Origin: Trichostrongylus colubriformis
Lineage: Eukaryota > Nematoda > Chromadorea > Rhabditida > Trichostrongylidae
NCBI GenBank assembly: GCA_963978905.1
Contig: OZ022261.1
Location: 7,441,992 to 7,505,991, forward strand
Reading direction: 5' to 3'
Length of the DNA: 64,000 nt
The notes below the pieces were generated by a model. The model searched no databases and was not told the origin of the DNA. It worked only from the letters and a program-made list of their open reading frames with translations. Positions 1 through 14,240 of the stretch are shown piece after piece (the stretch's first letter is position 1; each line of letters starts with the position of its first letter). The position numbers and the translations under genes were made by a program.

Positions 1-3000
1 GTCGCTTTGTCGTGATTTATACGGCAAGTATGGCCGAATCAAACGAAATCATTCAATTCGCCTTTCAACTTACCGCACGGTGTGTGGCCGGTCTGTTAAG
101 TGAGAGGTGACTCACGTACGAATCTCACCCCTCACGTTTCCATGCCATGGTCACTCAAACTTCATCACCACTCAAATTTGCTCTTATACTGAGCCTAGAT
201 GAAGATGGATTCAACTCCATTATGAAAATATATTCAAGTACAATATTGTAGTGGCAAATGTTTATTGTATTATATTTTGGGCCGAAACCGAAAAAGTGGA
301 GGTATGGGTGTCCTCAAAAGATTACAACAGCCCACTTTGTCTCGAAGACCTCAGTGCCATTGATAGCCAGATCGCTCTGCTCGTATGCTATGTCCAAACA
401 AATTCAGCTACAAATCTACCTACTTTACGGCTACTTACGTCTTCTATGGCCGAAATTCAATTTTTCCAATTATGTTGACTTCAGAATTAATTATTTGACA
501 TAAACCGGCCGTTTTGGTAACCGGACGAGCTGCTGCGCTACCACTCCACTTGCAAGGATCTTCTCCACAAATCTGGACAAAGCCTGAACTCATCGTATCT
601 TCTCTTCACTCTACTTCCGTTACTACCATGATCTCAGAGATTTATTTTATTTCATTGTTTTTATTCTGTTATAGCCTGTGTTTTCCGAGTTTGACTTTGA
701 ATTGCTATTTACTCTGACTATTGTTTTTTTGAAGGATATCCAGATTAACTCCTATCTGCAAGATATATCATGGCAGCGCGTCTGGGGACGCGAAGTAAAT
801 AAGTAAATAAATAAATAAATAAATCCTTCAAATGCTCTCAGAATGACATGACTGATTAAAGCCTCAGAGAGTCAACACCTTCTGAAAAATCAGACACTTC
901 ATACTTGTGTTGAAATCCGCGAAATTGACCACGACTAAAACTATGCATAAACCCAGCAAGAGGGAGACGGACGCAGATTTCAATTTGGTAGTAGCTATGC
1001 CTTCACAAAGCTCACTTTGGTCTAGTGAATCTCCCTACTGAGCTCTTATCCGCCCGTTTTTGAGGACATCAATCCAAAACAAGAAGCTTTCAAAAATCAA
1101 TGAAAGAAAAATACGAAATAAAAGAAGCAGAAGCAGGAAAGGCGCTGTCTGTCTATCGTAGATTGCTTGCCTAAACAGTGTGTCTCAGTGGCCACGCGGT
1201 ATTGCTGGTAAATGATATTGTTAAACTTGTTGGTACCTTCCTGTATGAGAACACGGTGAACTATGTATTTATTAACCGACCAAATATATGAGTTTGAGCA
1301 CTAACGGAAGTTCTAATAATCGCCCGTAGAGTACTGATAGTGATGATAGACGGAAAGAAGCGCTGAGTAGTGCCAACGATTGCTCTGGAAATTGCTGGGT
1401 TGATGGTGGTTACCAGAGCGGGGATAAATGAGCTTCCAGTATCGTTAGGAAAGAAACAGTAGTATCGTTTGGAAGCGCTCCTTCTGGACCAAGACCGAGT
1501 CCAAGTTGTTCCTCGCCATGCTTATACGATCAACTTACCGGGGCTCGCTCCTCGTACTAGGGCGCTAGAGAAGTGGCAATATTTTCAGATGCTCACCAGA
1601 TCAGCCTGAAAATGAGAGAATTTCTCCCTTTTCGTAAGCGATACTGTATATTATATACATATCTAATGTATAGTAAATGTGTTCCAACCATATATGTATG
1701 CAAGGTAGCGATTTCGCCACACTCTCATCTTGAGTAGTCATCTCTGGTGTTTCCTATAAATCGCATATTCAGAAGAGTTAGCTTTTTTGCTGGACAGTTC
1801 CGTGCATGAGCCTGCTTCAAGTTTTTGCTTTTCATCAGTCGCATTTCAAAACACACCGAATCCCAAATCCAATTGAATGGACGAAAATCGGAATCTCAGT
1901 TGACGTAAACTGCACACGTCTGGTGCCACGAGAAAGGTGGGTTTAGATCATAGGAATTCTACGACTGGTTTTTGATGACGTGTAAAAACTGTTCTTGAAA
2001 AATCGATCATTAGTATTATATGGTACGGAACAGGCTTGCACTCCCCTTGACGTGTTAATCGGGCACCCTGAGAGGTTTGACAGATCAGACCAGGTTTTTG
2101 AACTTTTAACGAAATCTAGTTTGATAGTATTACACGTGTTAATTTTATGTGACTTCAACACAATATTTACCACTCTGGGGTGACTTACTAAAATTACAGT
2201 ATCAAGACAACAGAGATTATATGGTGTACAGAAGAGCTAATCTACGTATGACAACACAACGACAATTTTCCTTTGCTGATGAGTTTACCGCTGCCCGACT
2301 GCACTTGTTACTGCTTTGCAATTATAAGTTATTACATGAATGACGTCACGTGTCTACGCAACAAAGAACTCGGATCAGTCGGCAAATATTACAGAGCCCC
2401 GACGTTTGAACTCACATACACAAAGCCATCTGTCCATGCCCTCGTTATTCAGCTACACAGCTCTCCCACACTACTGAATCATACTGCTATCAAACAGCAC
2501 AAATATCGATTTATTTCAAGTGAAATATGGAAAATACATTGGAAATCACAAAAAAATACGTACAATATTATATGACACATAGAGAATTCTGTTTGATTAT
2601 AATATTTGTAGGTATGTTAACTAGTGTGGAAGGGGACGGGAAGGAGGTCATGTGACATTGTCAGCCAGTCCTTCAAATTACATACTTCCTGGACCCCTCT
2701 GAGCTCCAAAACAGCCTGGTAAATTCGCATTGGCCGGTGAATCGATAAGATTTCGTTTCCGCTACTTACAAAGGCAATTTAGCACCCAAAATATAATGAG
2801 CTGGGTTGTGGGGTGGACGTCTGAGGTAAACCCGAGAATTCGGAGGCGACATTTGGTGAGCAAATATAATACACAGAAAAACGTAAAGTATATAAAAGAA
2901 AATACAGTATTGTTACATACAAAATAACAAGTAAACATCATAACTCGTAGACGTACACTTGAACAGCACTGGTGTGAAATCGCAAGGTTTTCACTCTGCA

Positions 3001-3115
3001 CATGTTATATGTGCCTGAAAAAACATGTAAAAACCTTACGAATACCTATTTTCTTCTATGAAATAGAAGTCATCAATCTTCTATTCTGTTTTTCGAAAGC
3101 TCTTCATCCGATTTC
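1..3115. other. Gene-poor region left of the ZIC gene
   Basis: I see no coherent exon chain here. It holds an AAAT microsatellite (about 793-826). The right edge is the 3' flank of the ZIC gene, where no clear AATAAA signal is visible in the first 100 bases after the stop. Confidence 0.6.
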
Positions 3116-6100
3116 TCAATGAAATTGATGATAGAGTTCGGTTGGAAACATGGCCGACGGATGGTGAGAGGGAGCATAATGTGGGGGCGGACCGTAGGCG
3201 ACTGGCGGACGAATCAGCGGCGTGTTTGACGGAAACTGTAGCGACATCTGAACGTGTTGAGTGGAAATAATTCATGATGTTTATCTCGCCAAATAGTTTT
3301 GAACTTTGAAATATCGAAATAATAAAATAACTTTGCGCTTACCTCATTCACGTCGGGTTTCAGGTTTGAAAACGGATCACAAGGCGTTCCAGTACTAGCA
3401 TGTCCAGAGTCACTACTCTCGTCCAGCTCGGGTGTCAGGCAGTTTTTCTCATGTGCCTAAACGAGCGGCGATCTTCGTTGACGTCGTTTCGTAAACCCCG
3501 TCCCTCAACGTTTTTATGAGATGGTTCAGAATGCGATTCAACACACACCCGTTATGTGGTGCTTTGTATCAGACCGCTGGCCAGAAACCTGATTTCGACG
3601 CGGTCCAGTCAGACGCGACGACGAGATTTTTCAGTTACCCTCAGCTGATCGTCGTCTTAATCAGGTGAAGAGTCAATGTGACCTGCTAGGACTTGGGTCA
3701 GTGAACCTCGCAATCCTGACCAGTTATCTCTCGACGTGCGCGAAATGCGCTAAGCCGTCAAATGCCAATAACATGTCATCGGGTTGAGCGGATTTGGGCG
3801 CGAATTTGAGCGCTTGAGAAACGTGACTGATTGAGGTGTGAATGAAGAACGGGATGATGGAAGGGACGAGGATTTAGATCTACTTGGTTGATTTCAAGAT
3901 GATAACGCGTACCTTCATATGCTTCCTCAATGAACTTGGATGACTATAGACCTTTTTGCAGCCTTTCACCTGGAAAAAAATTGATTTACAAAGGGCTAAC
4001 AAACGGCTTTCATGGAAATTACCTTGCACTCGTAGGGTTTTTCCGATGTATGCACATGCATGTGCTTTTTTCGATCGGACGAGTTGGCAAATGTCTTGTC
4101 ACAACCGGCGTGAGGACACGGAAATGGTTTCTCTTCTGAAAAAAAAAAGAATATATCTGGCAAAGTAGTCCACAAGGAAAGGCCCGAGCCTAGCTGCTCA
4201 AATTCTGGCCAGGTAGCCGATGGCAAATTGGCGCATTTTTCTCGCTTCCACACAATGGTGCCAATAGACCCACTTTTGTCGCCTATCTACCGTAATTACA
4301 TACTCATAGTGAGAAGTATTGCCTGAGGAACTCATCGTTAGAACACTGGTTATGTGAGGTTATCAAAGTACACCATCTGCTACTTTACTAGTTACTTAAG
4401 TGATCACCACCGTATTGGAGTCTCATAAGCGAGTCATTAACATTCATAGTTGGACCACTGAAAATGATGCGAAATCTGGATCAATGGTGTCAGCAGATGG
4501 TGAGTCCAGATAGTCGGAGGAGGAACGGATGGTGAATGGATTTGAATGTGAAACGAATCTTTTCATGTGAACATTCAGACACGAGACCCATGCACACACA
4601 CACACACATCCCTTTATATGAGGTCGCATTTCAATGAATAATGTTCCGTTTTAAATCGAGGCCAATCGCCAAGAAAAATCCAAATGTGGCCTGAGACAAG
4701 TCTGGTACCACCACAGGTGTGTGCAATCGTACATTTCTTATGCGTATGATTATGTTTAGCCGATACAAATCGTTCGATAATTGACATACAGCCCTGCAAT
4801 CGCCTAATTATCACACCTTCTTTGCACAGCATTGGACAGGTGTACATGAGCTAGAGCAGAGTGTTAAATGAGATTTAGGATGGAGCAGCAGCACTAGCTT
4901 GACCAGATAGATGTTAGATGAGATATTGCGTGATTTGACATCATGCCCATGATGTGTGACCTGATCAGGTGATTCCAAAGAATGGGGGCTAAAAGTGGCA
5001 GTCAAGGGCAGTTAACGTAGACACTTATGAATTCATAATCAGCTGCCACACATACACAGACACCGTGTGCCCTCATACCGTATATAGACGTACGTACGCC
5101 ATAAATCAGTGCCTGTTTCACCTCCCTTTATAGGGCCAGCCAGAGCGAGATTTGCTTAACAATGGAAGACGATAAATAACGCGAAATGGAAGTAAAATCG
5201 ATACGAGTTGTCGCATTCATCGATAATATCGAATATCGAATTTCTACGAGTCCATCTATATGACTCAATAAAAGGAACGGTGTCAAAAGGATTTGAGAAG
5301 GTCCGTGACAACGTTGACGGTAATTCAAAGCGAAGTTCAGCGCTCTTACTCAAACTTGTGATCGATTCAAAAAAGAATTCTTGCTCAAAAATCGTTTAAA
5401 AAGTTGCCTATGACCACTTACTTGTATGTGTCCTGACATGGATTTTCAAATTTTCACTCCGAGCGAATTCTCGATTACATTGTTCACATCGAAATGGCTT
5501 CTCTCCTGTATGGACCCGGATATGATTGACCAGCTTATATTTTGCCTATAACAACCATTAAAAATATCATCATGCAATCAATTATAATATGAAGCACGCA
5601 CTTTGAAAGGCTTTCCAACTCGATCGCAATTTCTCCACAAACAGACATGGGTAGTCATTTCTATGAGACCGATATGATGTTGGGAGACATGAGCTGCAAC
5701 TTGGGACGAGGTGGCAAACATCATTCCACATTCTTTACCAGTCTGAAATAAAAATTTTTACAAAATATTTGTTAACCAATAGATTGTAGTGAAAAGTAGA
5801 AGCTCTCACCTCATTAATCCATTCACATCGAATCAATGTTGATGATGATTTGTGTGGAAATTGAAAATGAATTGGTGCTTGTCTGAAAAATGGTGCTACT
5901 ATTTATTACTAGTACAATATAGTAGTCCTAAAAACCTACCGATAAGCTGCGAAATAATCAGAATGGGTGTTTTGTTGAGGAAAGAACGGTGATCGTGAGC
6001 CAAAACTAGCACTTTCCAAATAGAAATCCGGTAGCGGACCACATGAATACGGTTGTATAGATGGATCTTAAAAGAACATGCATAAGAACAATAAAATATT

Positions 6101-6243
6101 AATAAATAGTAATGAAATAAGTGGAAACACTGTGAATCAATAGAAATGATCTCACCACCTCGTAACATCATTCCCTGCTGTGGATAACATTCAGCTGGTG
6201 TAGGTTCACGCCCAAAACGTTGTGGACAATATCCACTGAACAT
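3116..6243 (-). CDS. ref-2: ZIC/REF-2-family C2H2 zinc-finger transcription factor, complete, 9 exons, 322 aa
   Basis: Exons (high to low): 6243-6156, 6066-5940, 5882-5810, 5742-5602, 5545-5422, 4135-4023, 3969-3913, 3456-3343, 3247-3116; all junctions keep phase, giving 969 nt with a TGA stop at 3116. Five zinc fingers span about residues 91-243. Fingers 1 and 2 have the tandem CWCH2 form (CEW and CLW) known from ZIC proteins. Diagnostic blocks seen are [46 protein letters not shown] and [10 protein letters not shown]. This fits a nuclear, sequence-specific DNA-binding developmental regulator; in C. elegans the single ZIC gene is ref-2, which acts in ectodermal and neuronal fate. The N-terminal 90 residues and C-terminal 80 residues (acidic/Ser-rich, then Pro/His-rich) are low-similarity flanks. 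Exon 2 uses an unusual TTTTAAG acceptor. The first ATG has an acceptor-like AG just upstream that could be a spliced-leader site. GLI proteins also have five fingers, but the sequence favours ZIC. Confidence 0.93.
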
Positions 6244-7074
6244 GTCTATTCAAACTTTATAAGCCGAAATAACAGAGAATTCTGAGTACAGTAACCCGTA
6301 AGGGAAATTCTACCGTGCTGCACGGGTATTACCTCACAGTGGGTTGCACGGCTTGAGGCCACTCAAAGCACCGCCCCCACGTCAGTGTTTCTCTTTCGCC
6401 ATAGGCAGAAATGGGTGGAGCTAAGGGTGGTGATTGGTCGACTGTGATCCATGGAGACGGCCTCACGGAGTGAGGTACAATTCACGAGACTCACCAGGGG
6501 TCGAGGCTGGCACTATTTAAACTAACTAGTGACAGCTATTCTAGTTTTGACAGTTGTAGTTACTTATGTAGCTCCGGTTACTTTTTATGGGTTATAAGTT
6601 ATACTGGCTATCGCGCGATGTGATTTTGCTAATGCTGTAAAGTGGTCTTAATTATCAAATGATCAACGATTGACTCACGGTATCCAGAAACGAACAAAGC
6701 TCGGTGCCACGTAGTAGTTCATTTCCAGACCCTGAAATTCAGTCTCTTCACTTAACTGCTTTATCTGGCTTACACTGAGCTAGCATATCTTCATTTTTTG
6801 AAAACTTATGAATAAGGGACTTATTGCGTTTACTAAAGGAACCTGATAAAGTCATTACAGTAACTAGTAGACAATTTCTGAATCTGAACTTTAAACCCTC
6901 TCCGAATCTACCTTCTAGCCCGTTTGTCTTATGCAAAACAGTAAATACGACTTTCATGAAAAGTGTACGGCTTCTGATTCGAGGTTAGTAATGGGTTACG
7001 AGTTTCAGGAGTTGAAAAACACTGGCATAGAGAATAATGAATCTCACACTGTTCAGGTATAAAGTAAATGTTAC

Positions 7075-7171
7075 CGTTTTCCGACGAAGTACGAGTGTCT
7101 TCTGGAGTGCTCGTGTTGATGATGACGAATAATGATGGTGATGATCGAGAAATAACGGGAGGTGGTCCCAA
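7075..7171 (-). CDS. Possible alternative first exon of the ZIC/ref-2 gene
   Basis: An ATG at 7171 opens a 32-codon frame ending at a GT donor (gtaaca) at 7074, leaving one base (G). That phase and base are the same as the end of ref-2 exon 1, so it could splice into ref-2 exon 2 at 6066 and give a longer isoform N-terminus beginning MGPPPVISRSSPSL. The encoded segment is Ser/Thr/Pro-rich with no domain. The only support is position, orientation and phase compatibility; a chance frame is possible. Confidence 0.28.
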
Positions 7172-10100
7172 GGTGATGATGAGATATCAGCCAGTCATTA
7201 TTCATTCATATCGCTATATCCACCCGGCGCCAAAGTGATTATTACCGGGTGACAGTGCTGGAATTGCGATTATGGCGCGTGTGATATCGCTGTTTCACAT
7301 CTTCGCATTGTTGCCAGGCTTTACTTCTAGGAGAATCAAATTCTTATTGCAAAACAGGCAGGTAATCGAAACATGAAACTTTGAGATTAATCTTGGAAAT
7401 TTAAAGGATGCTTGAAAAGATTTAACTTTTCAATCCACTATCCAGTGAAACCAAAGAAATTCTTCATGCTAAGTTTTCCAGTTATCTCATTTAGTACATG
7501 CCATTTGCCTGTAATATTTCACAGATAACTGCCCATCATGGTTCGCACAGTATTCTTGGAATCGGAACTTCTTAACACAAATAGAACTTCTTGTGAAAAT
7601 GTCTATCCAAATGGCACAAGCGTTAGACCCAATTTTTTTCTGAAAAAATCAATTTTTCGAGAGCTCAGCCCCAGCCCGAGCAGGAGCATGGATTTCAGAC
7701 GGTTGACGAGAAGTTCCTTCTACTCAGAGTGAAGTAGTCTAGCATATCCGGTCAAACACTTTCCGATAGAACATGCATATTCATAGATACATTGAGATTA
7801 CTTCTTAATCGACCAATATAGTCGGAAGTCTGTACGGTCAAAGTGTATTTTTTATAATAGTTGCCGTGGATTATCCTAGCATCTTTGATGAAGATCCATA
7901 TCGCTCAGACTATACCCATTTTTTGACTTTGTGCCCATAGAGCAATTATTTGGGGCTGTGTATGGAATTCGCGCGCTAATCCTTTCCGCATTACCACTTA
8001 CAAAAGTAACCCTAGGACTAAGATTGAGGACGTTGTTGAGATTTTGTGGTCATCCTCAGTTGAGATGCCCATTTTGCTGGTTTCACATTGGAGTTTTGAG
8101 GACCTCTAGTTGGCCAACTAGCTGGTATAGGATCTAAGAGTCATTTAGCACGGATTAGGACCCTTTCTGAAAGCAGACGGGATTTGCTTGTTTGCTGCAG
8201 GATTCTTCTCTGGTCTCCTAAAAGGATCGATCAGCAACTCAGAAGGGCCACGTAGCCCCACTGAACATTTCAGCAACGCCTCGGAAAATCACTACGATCT
8301 GAAGTGTGATTTCGCTTGATCAGAAACCAATTTAAACACAAGTATGCATAAGACCACATGTCAATTTGTCTTGTGTCTTTGTTTATGTATACCATAGGAA
8401 GGATTGGAGAAAACGTTTCATATAACGTACAAGGTCGTTCAACGATAATGTTACGATAGATGGTCGCGTGCCGCCTGCCGTGATTCTCACCACCAAATCA
8501 ATCAAAATCGCATTCGCCGAAAACGAATACGGTCGCACCAGATCGCTGCTACAGACACATCGAGAACACGTCTTACTCCACGACATTTTACACAACTTCA
8601 TTGAAGATTGTTATTTTAGCAGTTGATGCGATCAAAATTGTGTCCCACCCTTATGACCTTTGCAGGATAGCGGTAAGAAGTTACAAAACATTAGCTTTCT
8701 ATGGAAAGCACAAAAATCAAATTGAATTCAAACTGGTAACTATTTATTAACAGACCGCCATGTTCCGAAGTCAAGGGGAGAGCAAAAAAAGTGCTGGACT
8801 TCCACAATTAAAATTTTTAATATCTCACTTTCTGAGATGTTTTTGATGTATTATGAAGTAGTTAATTGGTTATTGTTAAAATCTTTTACCAGCCACTACG
8901 TTTTGGATAAACCAGAAGTGTGAATTACTCTACGCTATTACATCTGTGTCTAAATTCTACCCTTTCAGGCTAATCGGGGATTAATTATTTTCTGCCAATT
9001 TTGATTCTTTTCTTCGGCGGGAAGATCTCCAAATCAGTGCAAGACTCATACAAGGAAGCGAACTCGCGAAATGGTTTTTCAGGCGAGATCTTCACCGGAT
9101 TCAAACCACGGCTTATGCTTTCGAGCGAACAAAAGCTCAGATTCTGAACGTTATTGATTGCTATAAAGCGAACTAGTTCGTTCACGACATCAACGATATT
9201 GTTTTCATGTGCTGGTGTTGAGTGGTGGTGGTGGTGGTACGGTAGCTGAGTATTAATTTCCATGTGTGGGGGTGTCAGTGAAAATGGGAGCAAGGATAAC
9301 ATCACCGTTCTCAATCTTATCGCTTACCCGGACATTCACTAGTGTAGGCCCGAGATTTATAAGAAAAAACGGTCTGTAACGTCGATTTGTATAGATGGGA
9401 GGGGAATATGGCGCAATAGGTATAGTAGCCGTTGCGTTAAGTATCAATTTCCAATCAAGCACCAATGAAGGGGATAAGAGGACATCCGTGCCTCTCTCAA
9501 CGTCTGCCCTACCTGGCGTTTTGTCCTAAAAACCGGTACAGAACCCGTCCACATCCACCATCTCACCGTTTTAGACGTCGTCCACGGAGTCGATTTGCAT
9601 AAGTGCGTCTGTATTCATTGGAAATCTAATCTTCAAGTTGAAAGAGTTGAGGAGGTTTCAATTCTGGAACTTCCATTGACCACTTTGAATTCCTCTATGA
9701 AAACCGTTACGAGTAATCTGTTGCATGCCCCAGGGTGACATATTCGTGCATATCAGCTTTAATCCGATTGAATAAGAGTGGCTGACACGATCATATGTAT
9801 TGATCAATCACATTTCTCGCCACCTGAATACAGCTATTGTCCATGGGTGGCCGCCAACGGCAAGTTGCCACCCGCGAGCATTATAGTGGGGCATTGTTAT
9901 ACGTAACATTACATATGAGCATGTGAAATAATAGAATTGCCGTTGGTAAGCTTCGTTATTACACGGCATGACGCCAATTTGCAGACCTGTTAAAGATCCA
10001 TCTGTTATTCAACATCCTCAATCTTCAATCGATCTTAACAGCCACAAGCAGATCTGCAACTCTGATGCTAATCAGAAATAAGTCTAGTAGGGTTATTAGC

Positions 10101-13100
10101 TATTGAGTCTTGGAGTTGGATATCTTGTAAATAGTAGATATTTGACCGGACGGTTACGGTATTAGATTGTCCGCAATGTTGCGCAATGGGTAACGCCACT
10201 ACAATTGAAAATGCAACGGAGCACGAAAATCGTCCCCCATCCTAATTGTCGCCATAGAACCTAAATAACTTCCCAGTAACTTGACTTGTATCGTGGTGTA
10301 ATAGTCCAACTTCTACTGAACAAGGTTACTGGTATAACAGCTTTTGTTTAGGCGTTTCCAATCAAAGGGTGTGGTAACAATTGGCGTCAAGGTGCTAATC
10401 GTTTTCGGTTAGTCGAAGCCGATAGAAGAAATGCCGCCGAAGCCGTTAGTCCCGGGCTATTCTTACCACCTACGATTTGCCTCCTAATCTACCAATGGCT
10501 CTTTCAACATCCATTAGTGGGGAGAGCGATTATGAGAAAATGTGAGTGTAGAGAAGGGAAAACGTGTCCACCACAAGGCATAACACTCGCGTTTTCAACT
10601 TGTACCTACGCGATCATCAAAGCAATACCGTCATGTGATACGGTAATCGAAATTGCCAGAAGAATCCCGCCGAGGAGGACAGCATAACCAGGTGGAAAGC
10701 TGGGATGAAAATTTTCAAAAAAAAAACTTTAAAAACTCTGAAAGCTTTAAAGACGAGTCTTCTATATCATATCCAGTCAGAAATCGGAAACATACTGTCT
10801 TACACCATCATAATTCCTTGGCAGGCACCTCAACTCCCCCCCCCCCCCCCACACGGGAAAGTGCCACTGTGTAAATTTTGCCATGTACTTGACCGCTTGT
10901 TACCGTAACAATGGCTTTGTGCAAACATGCTCACGCAACAAAACTCATCCCTAACTAACAAGTTAAAAGAGGAAGCGTTACGAGATAAAATTTACCTGGA
11001 TGGGATCAAACGCAGTCTGTATAATACGTCGGTGTATAATTAATACGACTTTTTTTGCGTTTTTCTGCAGCGAAAATTAACGTTTTGACGATTATCAAGT
11101 AGAAAGCAGTCCTTGACTGTGATGGTGAAAATGCTTCCGAATAGCCATTTGAATACGTTTTTTGTTGAATTTTATTATTGTTTTCAGTAAATAAAATGGT
11201 TGAAAAGAGCCGCACTAATTCAACTCTAATAGATGGGAAGAATCTAAAAAAAATTTCAAAAAAGTCGGAATTCCTGGGAAATTCAAAATGTTCTTTCTGC
11301 TAGAACATATGCAATCGAGAATACAAGAACTGTAAACGACCTGTAGAGGTAGTATGGACCATGCCTAGAAAGAGCACGGGAATTTACAGATCGATATTTT
11401 TACTGTCATTGTCTAATAATCATGTCCTGTAGAGCTTGTTAGAGTACTGAGAAATCAAATACACGGAGAAAACAAAATTTTGGTGAGACCTAAACGGAAT
11501 AGACATTTTTTTGATTCTGTTGCACTTAGCAAAGTATGTAAGTAATAAAGTTTTGACATACAAAGACATATAATAAGGTTTTATTGTATGTATAAGGTTT
11601 GGCTCACGAAAGTCTACTGGCATCTGTCAACAAAAATATAACGTTGAAATAAACACGGGAACGGATGTGCTTTGCAGTATAATAGGCAATCGATTAGTTG
11701 CGTTGATATGAAACGGTTTATTGAACAATTAGAAATATTCCCTGAAAATTGATGTTGCAACATGATAGAAAGGCTTTTGCAGGTGGTCATTTGATACGAT
11801 TCAGAGCCAAACAGCCTTTCTATGACGTCATTTTTGTAGGAACGGGTGTGCTCATCCAGAGTTGTGCTGTTTTGAGATCTCAATACTTAACAGTTCTGTT
11901 TTATTTGTAAAGACATAAAAAAACTCAAGATCTGCAGTGGGCTATTTTCAGCACTTATGCATGCCAAAATCTAAATGTATCAAATACAGGCTTTCTGTTT
12001 GAAATTTCGAGTTATTCTCGGAGACTCCTAGTGGCAATTGTCACAGCTTCCTAAATCTCAGTCTACAGCCAATTCCAAATTTCGTTCCAGGATTATTTAG
12101 TTTATTAGTGACAAATGATAAGAAAAAGTTTTCCAGGGATTCCATTCAGCGTTGAAAGAGTTAAAGGCACTACTGTTTCCTTCGAAAGAAGTTGATGAAT
12201 CCCAGATTCTACAGCCTAGACAGCTCATGTCATAGCAGGACGATACGCAATAGAACTTCTTAAAAAAACTGCAATATAAAAATTTCCTGAGTGCGTCTAT
12301 TTGGTAGTCTTTCTAATCTACTGGTTCGGAAGGAGTCATTGAGAATTCAAAAAATGAAATTGAAAAAGTGAACTTGAAGAAGTTTTTCGCGTAGCGTTCC
12401 CAAAGAGTAGTCACGAGCTTCGTTCTTAGCAGCCATAACCACTATTCATTTTTTAACATACATTCCGTGGATCTAGGTCCTTCAGCTAAAATGGATCTGT
12501 GGCGTTGTAGTGAACAAAAATCGAGAACGGATCTGGATTTTGTGGATAAGGGCGAAGCTGGGCCAATCATCATTGAAGAATCGGAGCATCCCTCTGAAAA
12601 AACCTGCATAAACCATGTAGCATGGCCTCCTCTGGGTAAAAGTGTATATTGATCGCGAAAGAGCTAGCCCGAGTTTCAGACAGTCTGCTAAATGTATGAG
12701 CAGTGCCATATGTTATTGGTGAGGGCTAATTGGGAAAGCTTTCATTAACAGAAAGTTCTATGATGTGCTGGCGTAACCTTATACAGCTAATGCACTTGAA
12801 TCATTTACTTCTAATCCTTTGTAGTACTATATGTATAGTATTTGTAAGGCCAGCAAATTGGAATTTTTTCGCTCAAAAAGGCTATACTGGGAAAGCTCTG
12901 TTCGCTTTTTATATCGAGGTGTTTTTTGAAAGTGTGTCAATTAAAATCAATTTATGCTATGTTTTCATATATGTTGTCATGTAGTGTTTTTGAATGAGGC
13001 ATTTTATGGTACAGTGGATGAGGCAGATTTTTAATCTCACATTTCACTCACGGTAAAGCTTGGCGTCGAGGAAGAGAAAAAAAATTTTTTGTTTTGCCTT

Positions 13101-13290
13101 TTCTCGTGATAACAGGGGGACGGACGAACGGGCAGACAGATGAAGCGTTTTATTACGTTGTACCAAAAGTTTTGTAGGTTTTTTTTTTTCCAAAAATATC
13201 AGTAACTACTGTTTACTTCGAGACGATCTATGCGGTTCAGGAATATGGTAGACGCTCTCTAGGCTTTCTCGCAAAGTATATATTCACCCG
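7172..13290. other. AT-rich intergenic region with no gene recognised
   Basis: Only short frames without splice-consistent partners are present. It holds a short GGT tandem tract near 9222-9238 and a poly-C run at about 10836-10851. A regulatory role for the neighbouring ZIC gene is possible for the part nearest 6244-7300, which is GC-richer, but nothing specific can be shown. Confidence 0.5.
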
Positions 13291-13399
13291 CCCGAATCCG
13301 TGGAGAAAGCTACAATGCCCATAGTCGATATCCATACCCCGGTGTCACCTACTGTGAGTGGTCTCTCAGCACCAAAGTGGAAGCTTGCGACCCTATCAA

Positions 13400-13870
13400 C
13401 GCTGCATTGGGCAAGGGAAGTGAGAGCTACTACGAGACCGTGCACCGTTGGTTCCTCAGCTTCAGCAACGGCGAGATCGACATGGAAGACAAGCCGCGCT
13501 CGGAACTGTGCTGCTTCTGGGACGCCGAAGGAATGTTTTTTCAATAGGTGCTGATACCAGGTGAGAAAGCCGCTGCCATATGCACTCACCAGCTCCAGCA
13601 GCTCGCCGTCGCTGTTCGAGAAAAGCGCCGGGTAAGGTCCGCGGTCACCCTGCTTCATGACGACGCCCACTCCCACGTCGAGAAGTCTATCCAGGGCAAG
13701 CTACAGGAGCTTGGCTGGGATGTCCTGCCCACCCCGTCATACTCTCCAGACATTGCCCCTTCTGACTGTGACCTTTCCATCCTCTGGGATCCTTCCCGGC
13801 CAAGAGGAAATTCAACGAGGGAATCAACGATCTACCTATGTGGTGCCAGAGTGTTGTCGATAACAATGGT
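13400..13870 (+). pseudogene. Decayed mariner transposase
   Basis: In the plus strand one frame reads YYETVHRWFLSFSNGEIDM then EDKPRS (N-terminal helix-turn-helix end). After an internal loss another frame reads LLHDDAHSHV and then LPTPSYSPDIAPSDCDL, the mariner blocks carrying the second and third catalytic Asp. The segment between them (about half the protein) is missing and frames do not connect. Mariners move by DDE/D cut-and-paste; this copy cannot. It is GC-richer than its neighbourhood. Hookworms are known to carry mariners. Confidence 0.8.
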
Positions 13871-13969
13871 AAATACGCTGTTGCCTTTTTGTCGTTTGTT
13901 GTAAGAAATAATAATAATTAGTGATGATCGAAAAAAATTCTACAAGATTTTTGGTACAACCTAATGTAT

Positions 13970-14240
13970 ATAGTAAGGATATTCGCTATGTACATTCCCC
14001 GGCATAGCGGAAGTGGTGCACTGACAAATGACGAGCGCACCAATTGGCACAATGCGATATCAAATCCCGCATCATCCCGTAAGAACACTGACTTGTACGG
14101 CTCGGCTACGCCTCGCAAGACATGTATAGGCCGAACTGCAGGCACTTGTAACCCTGATTCTGAGTGAAGCTGGCCTCATCCTATTAAGGAATGGATCAAA
14201 CTCCAAAACTTTGTAATTCATCTTTTTACCTTCTTTCCTG
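13970..14240 (+). repeat. Decayed tRNA-derived SINE, same family as 49756-50053
   Basis: Shares an ordered series of blocks with the clean copy at 49756-50053: a degenerate B-box region (atcaaatcccgcatc), gcactgacttgtac-like block, tgtataggcc, gattctgagtgaa and an A/T-rich end caaaactttgtaattcatc. No clear target duplication remains. Confidence 0.6.

Noticed and set aside
793..826. AAAT tandem tract
   Set aside because: Ordinary microsatellite; noted but of no special interest.
8985..9465. Two adjacent minus-strand frames of 70 and 109 codons
   Set aside because: His run from a GTG-type repeat, no recognised domain, and no convincing splice join between them.
13284..13676. 130-codon minus-strand frame
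   Set aside because: It is the antisense shadow of the decayed mariner on the plus strand; GC-rich DNA keeps it open.
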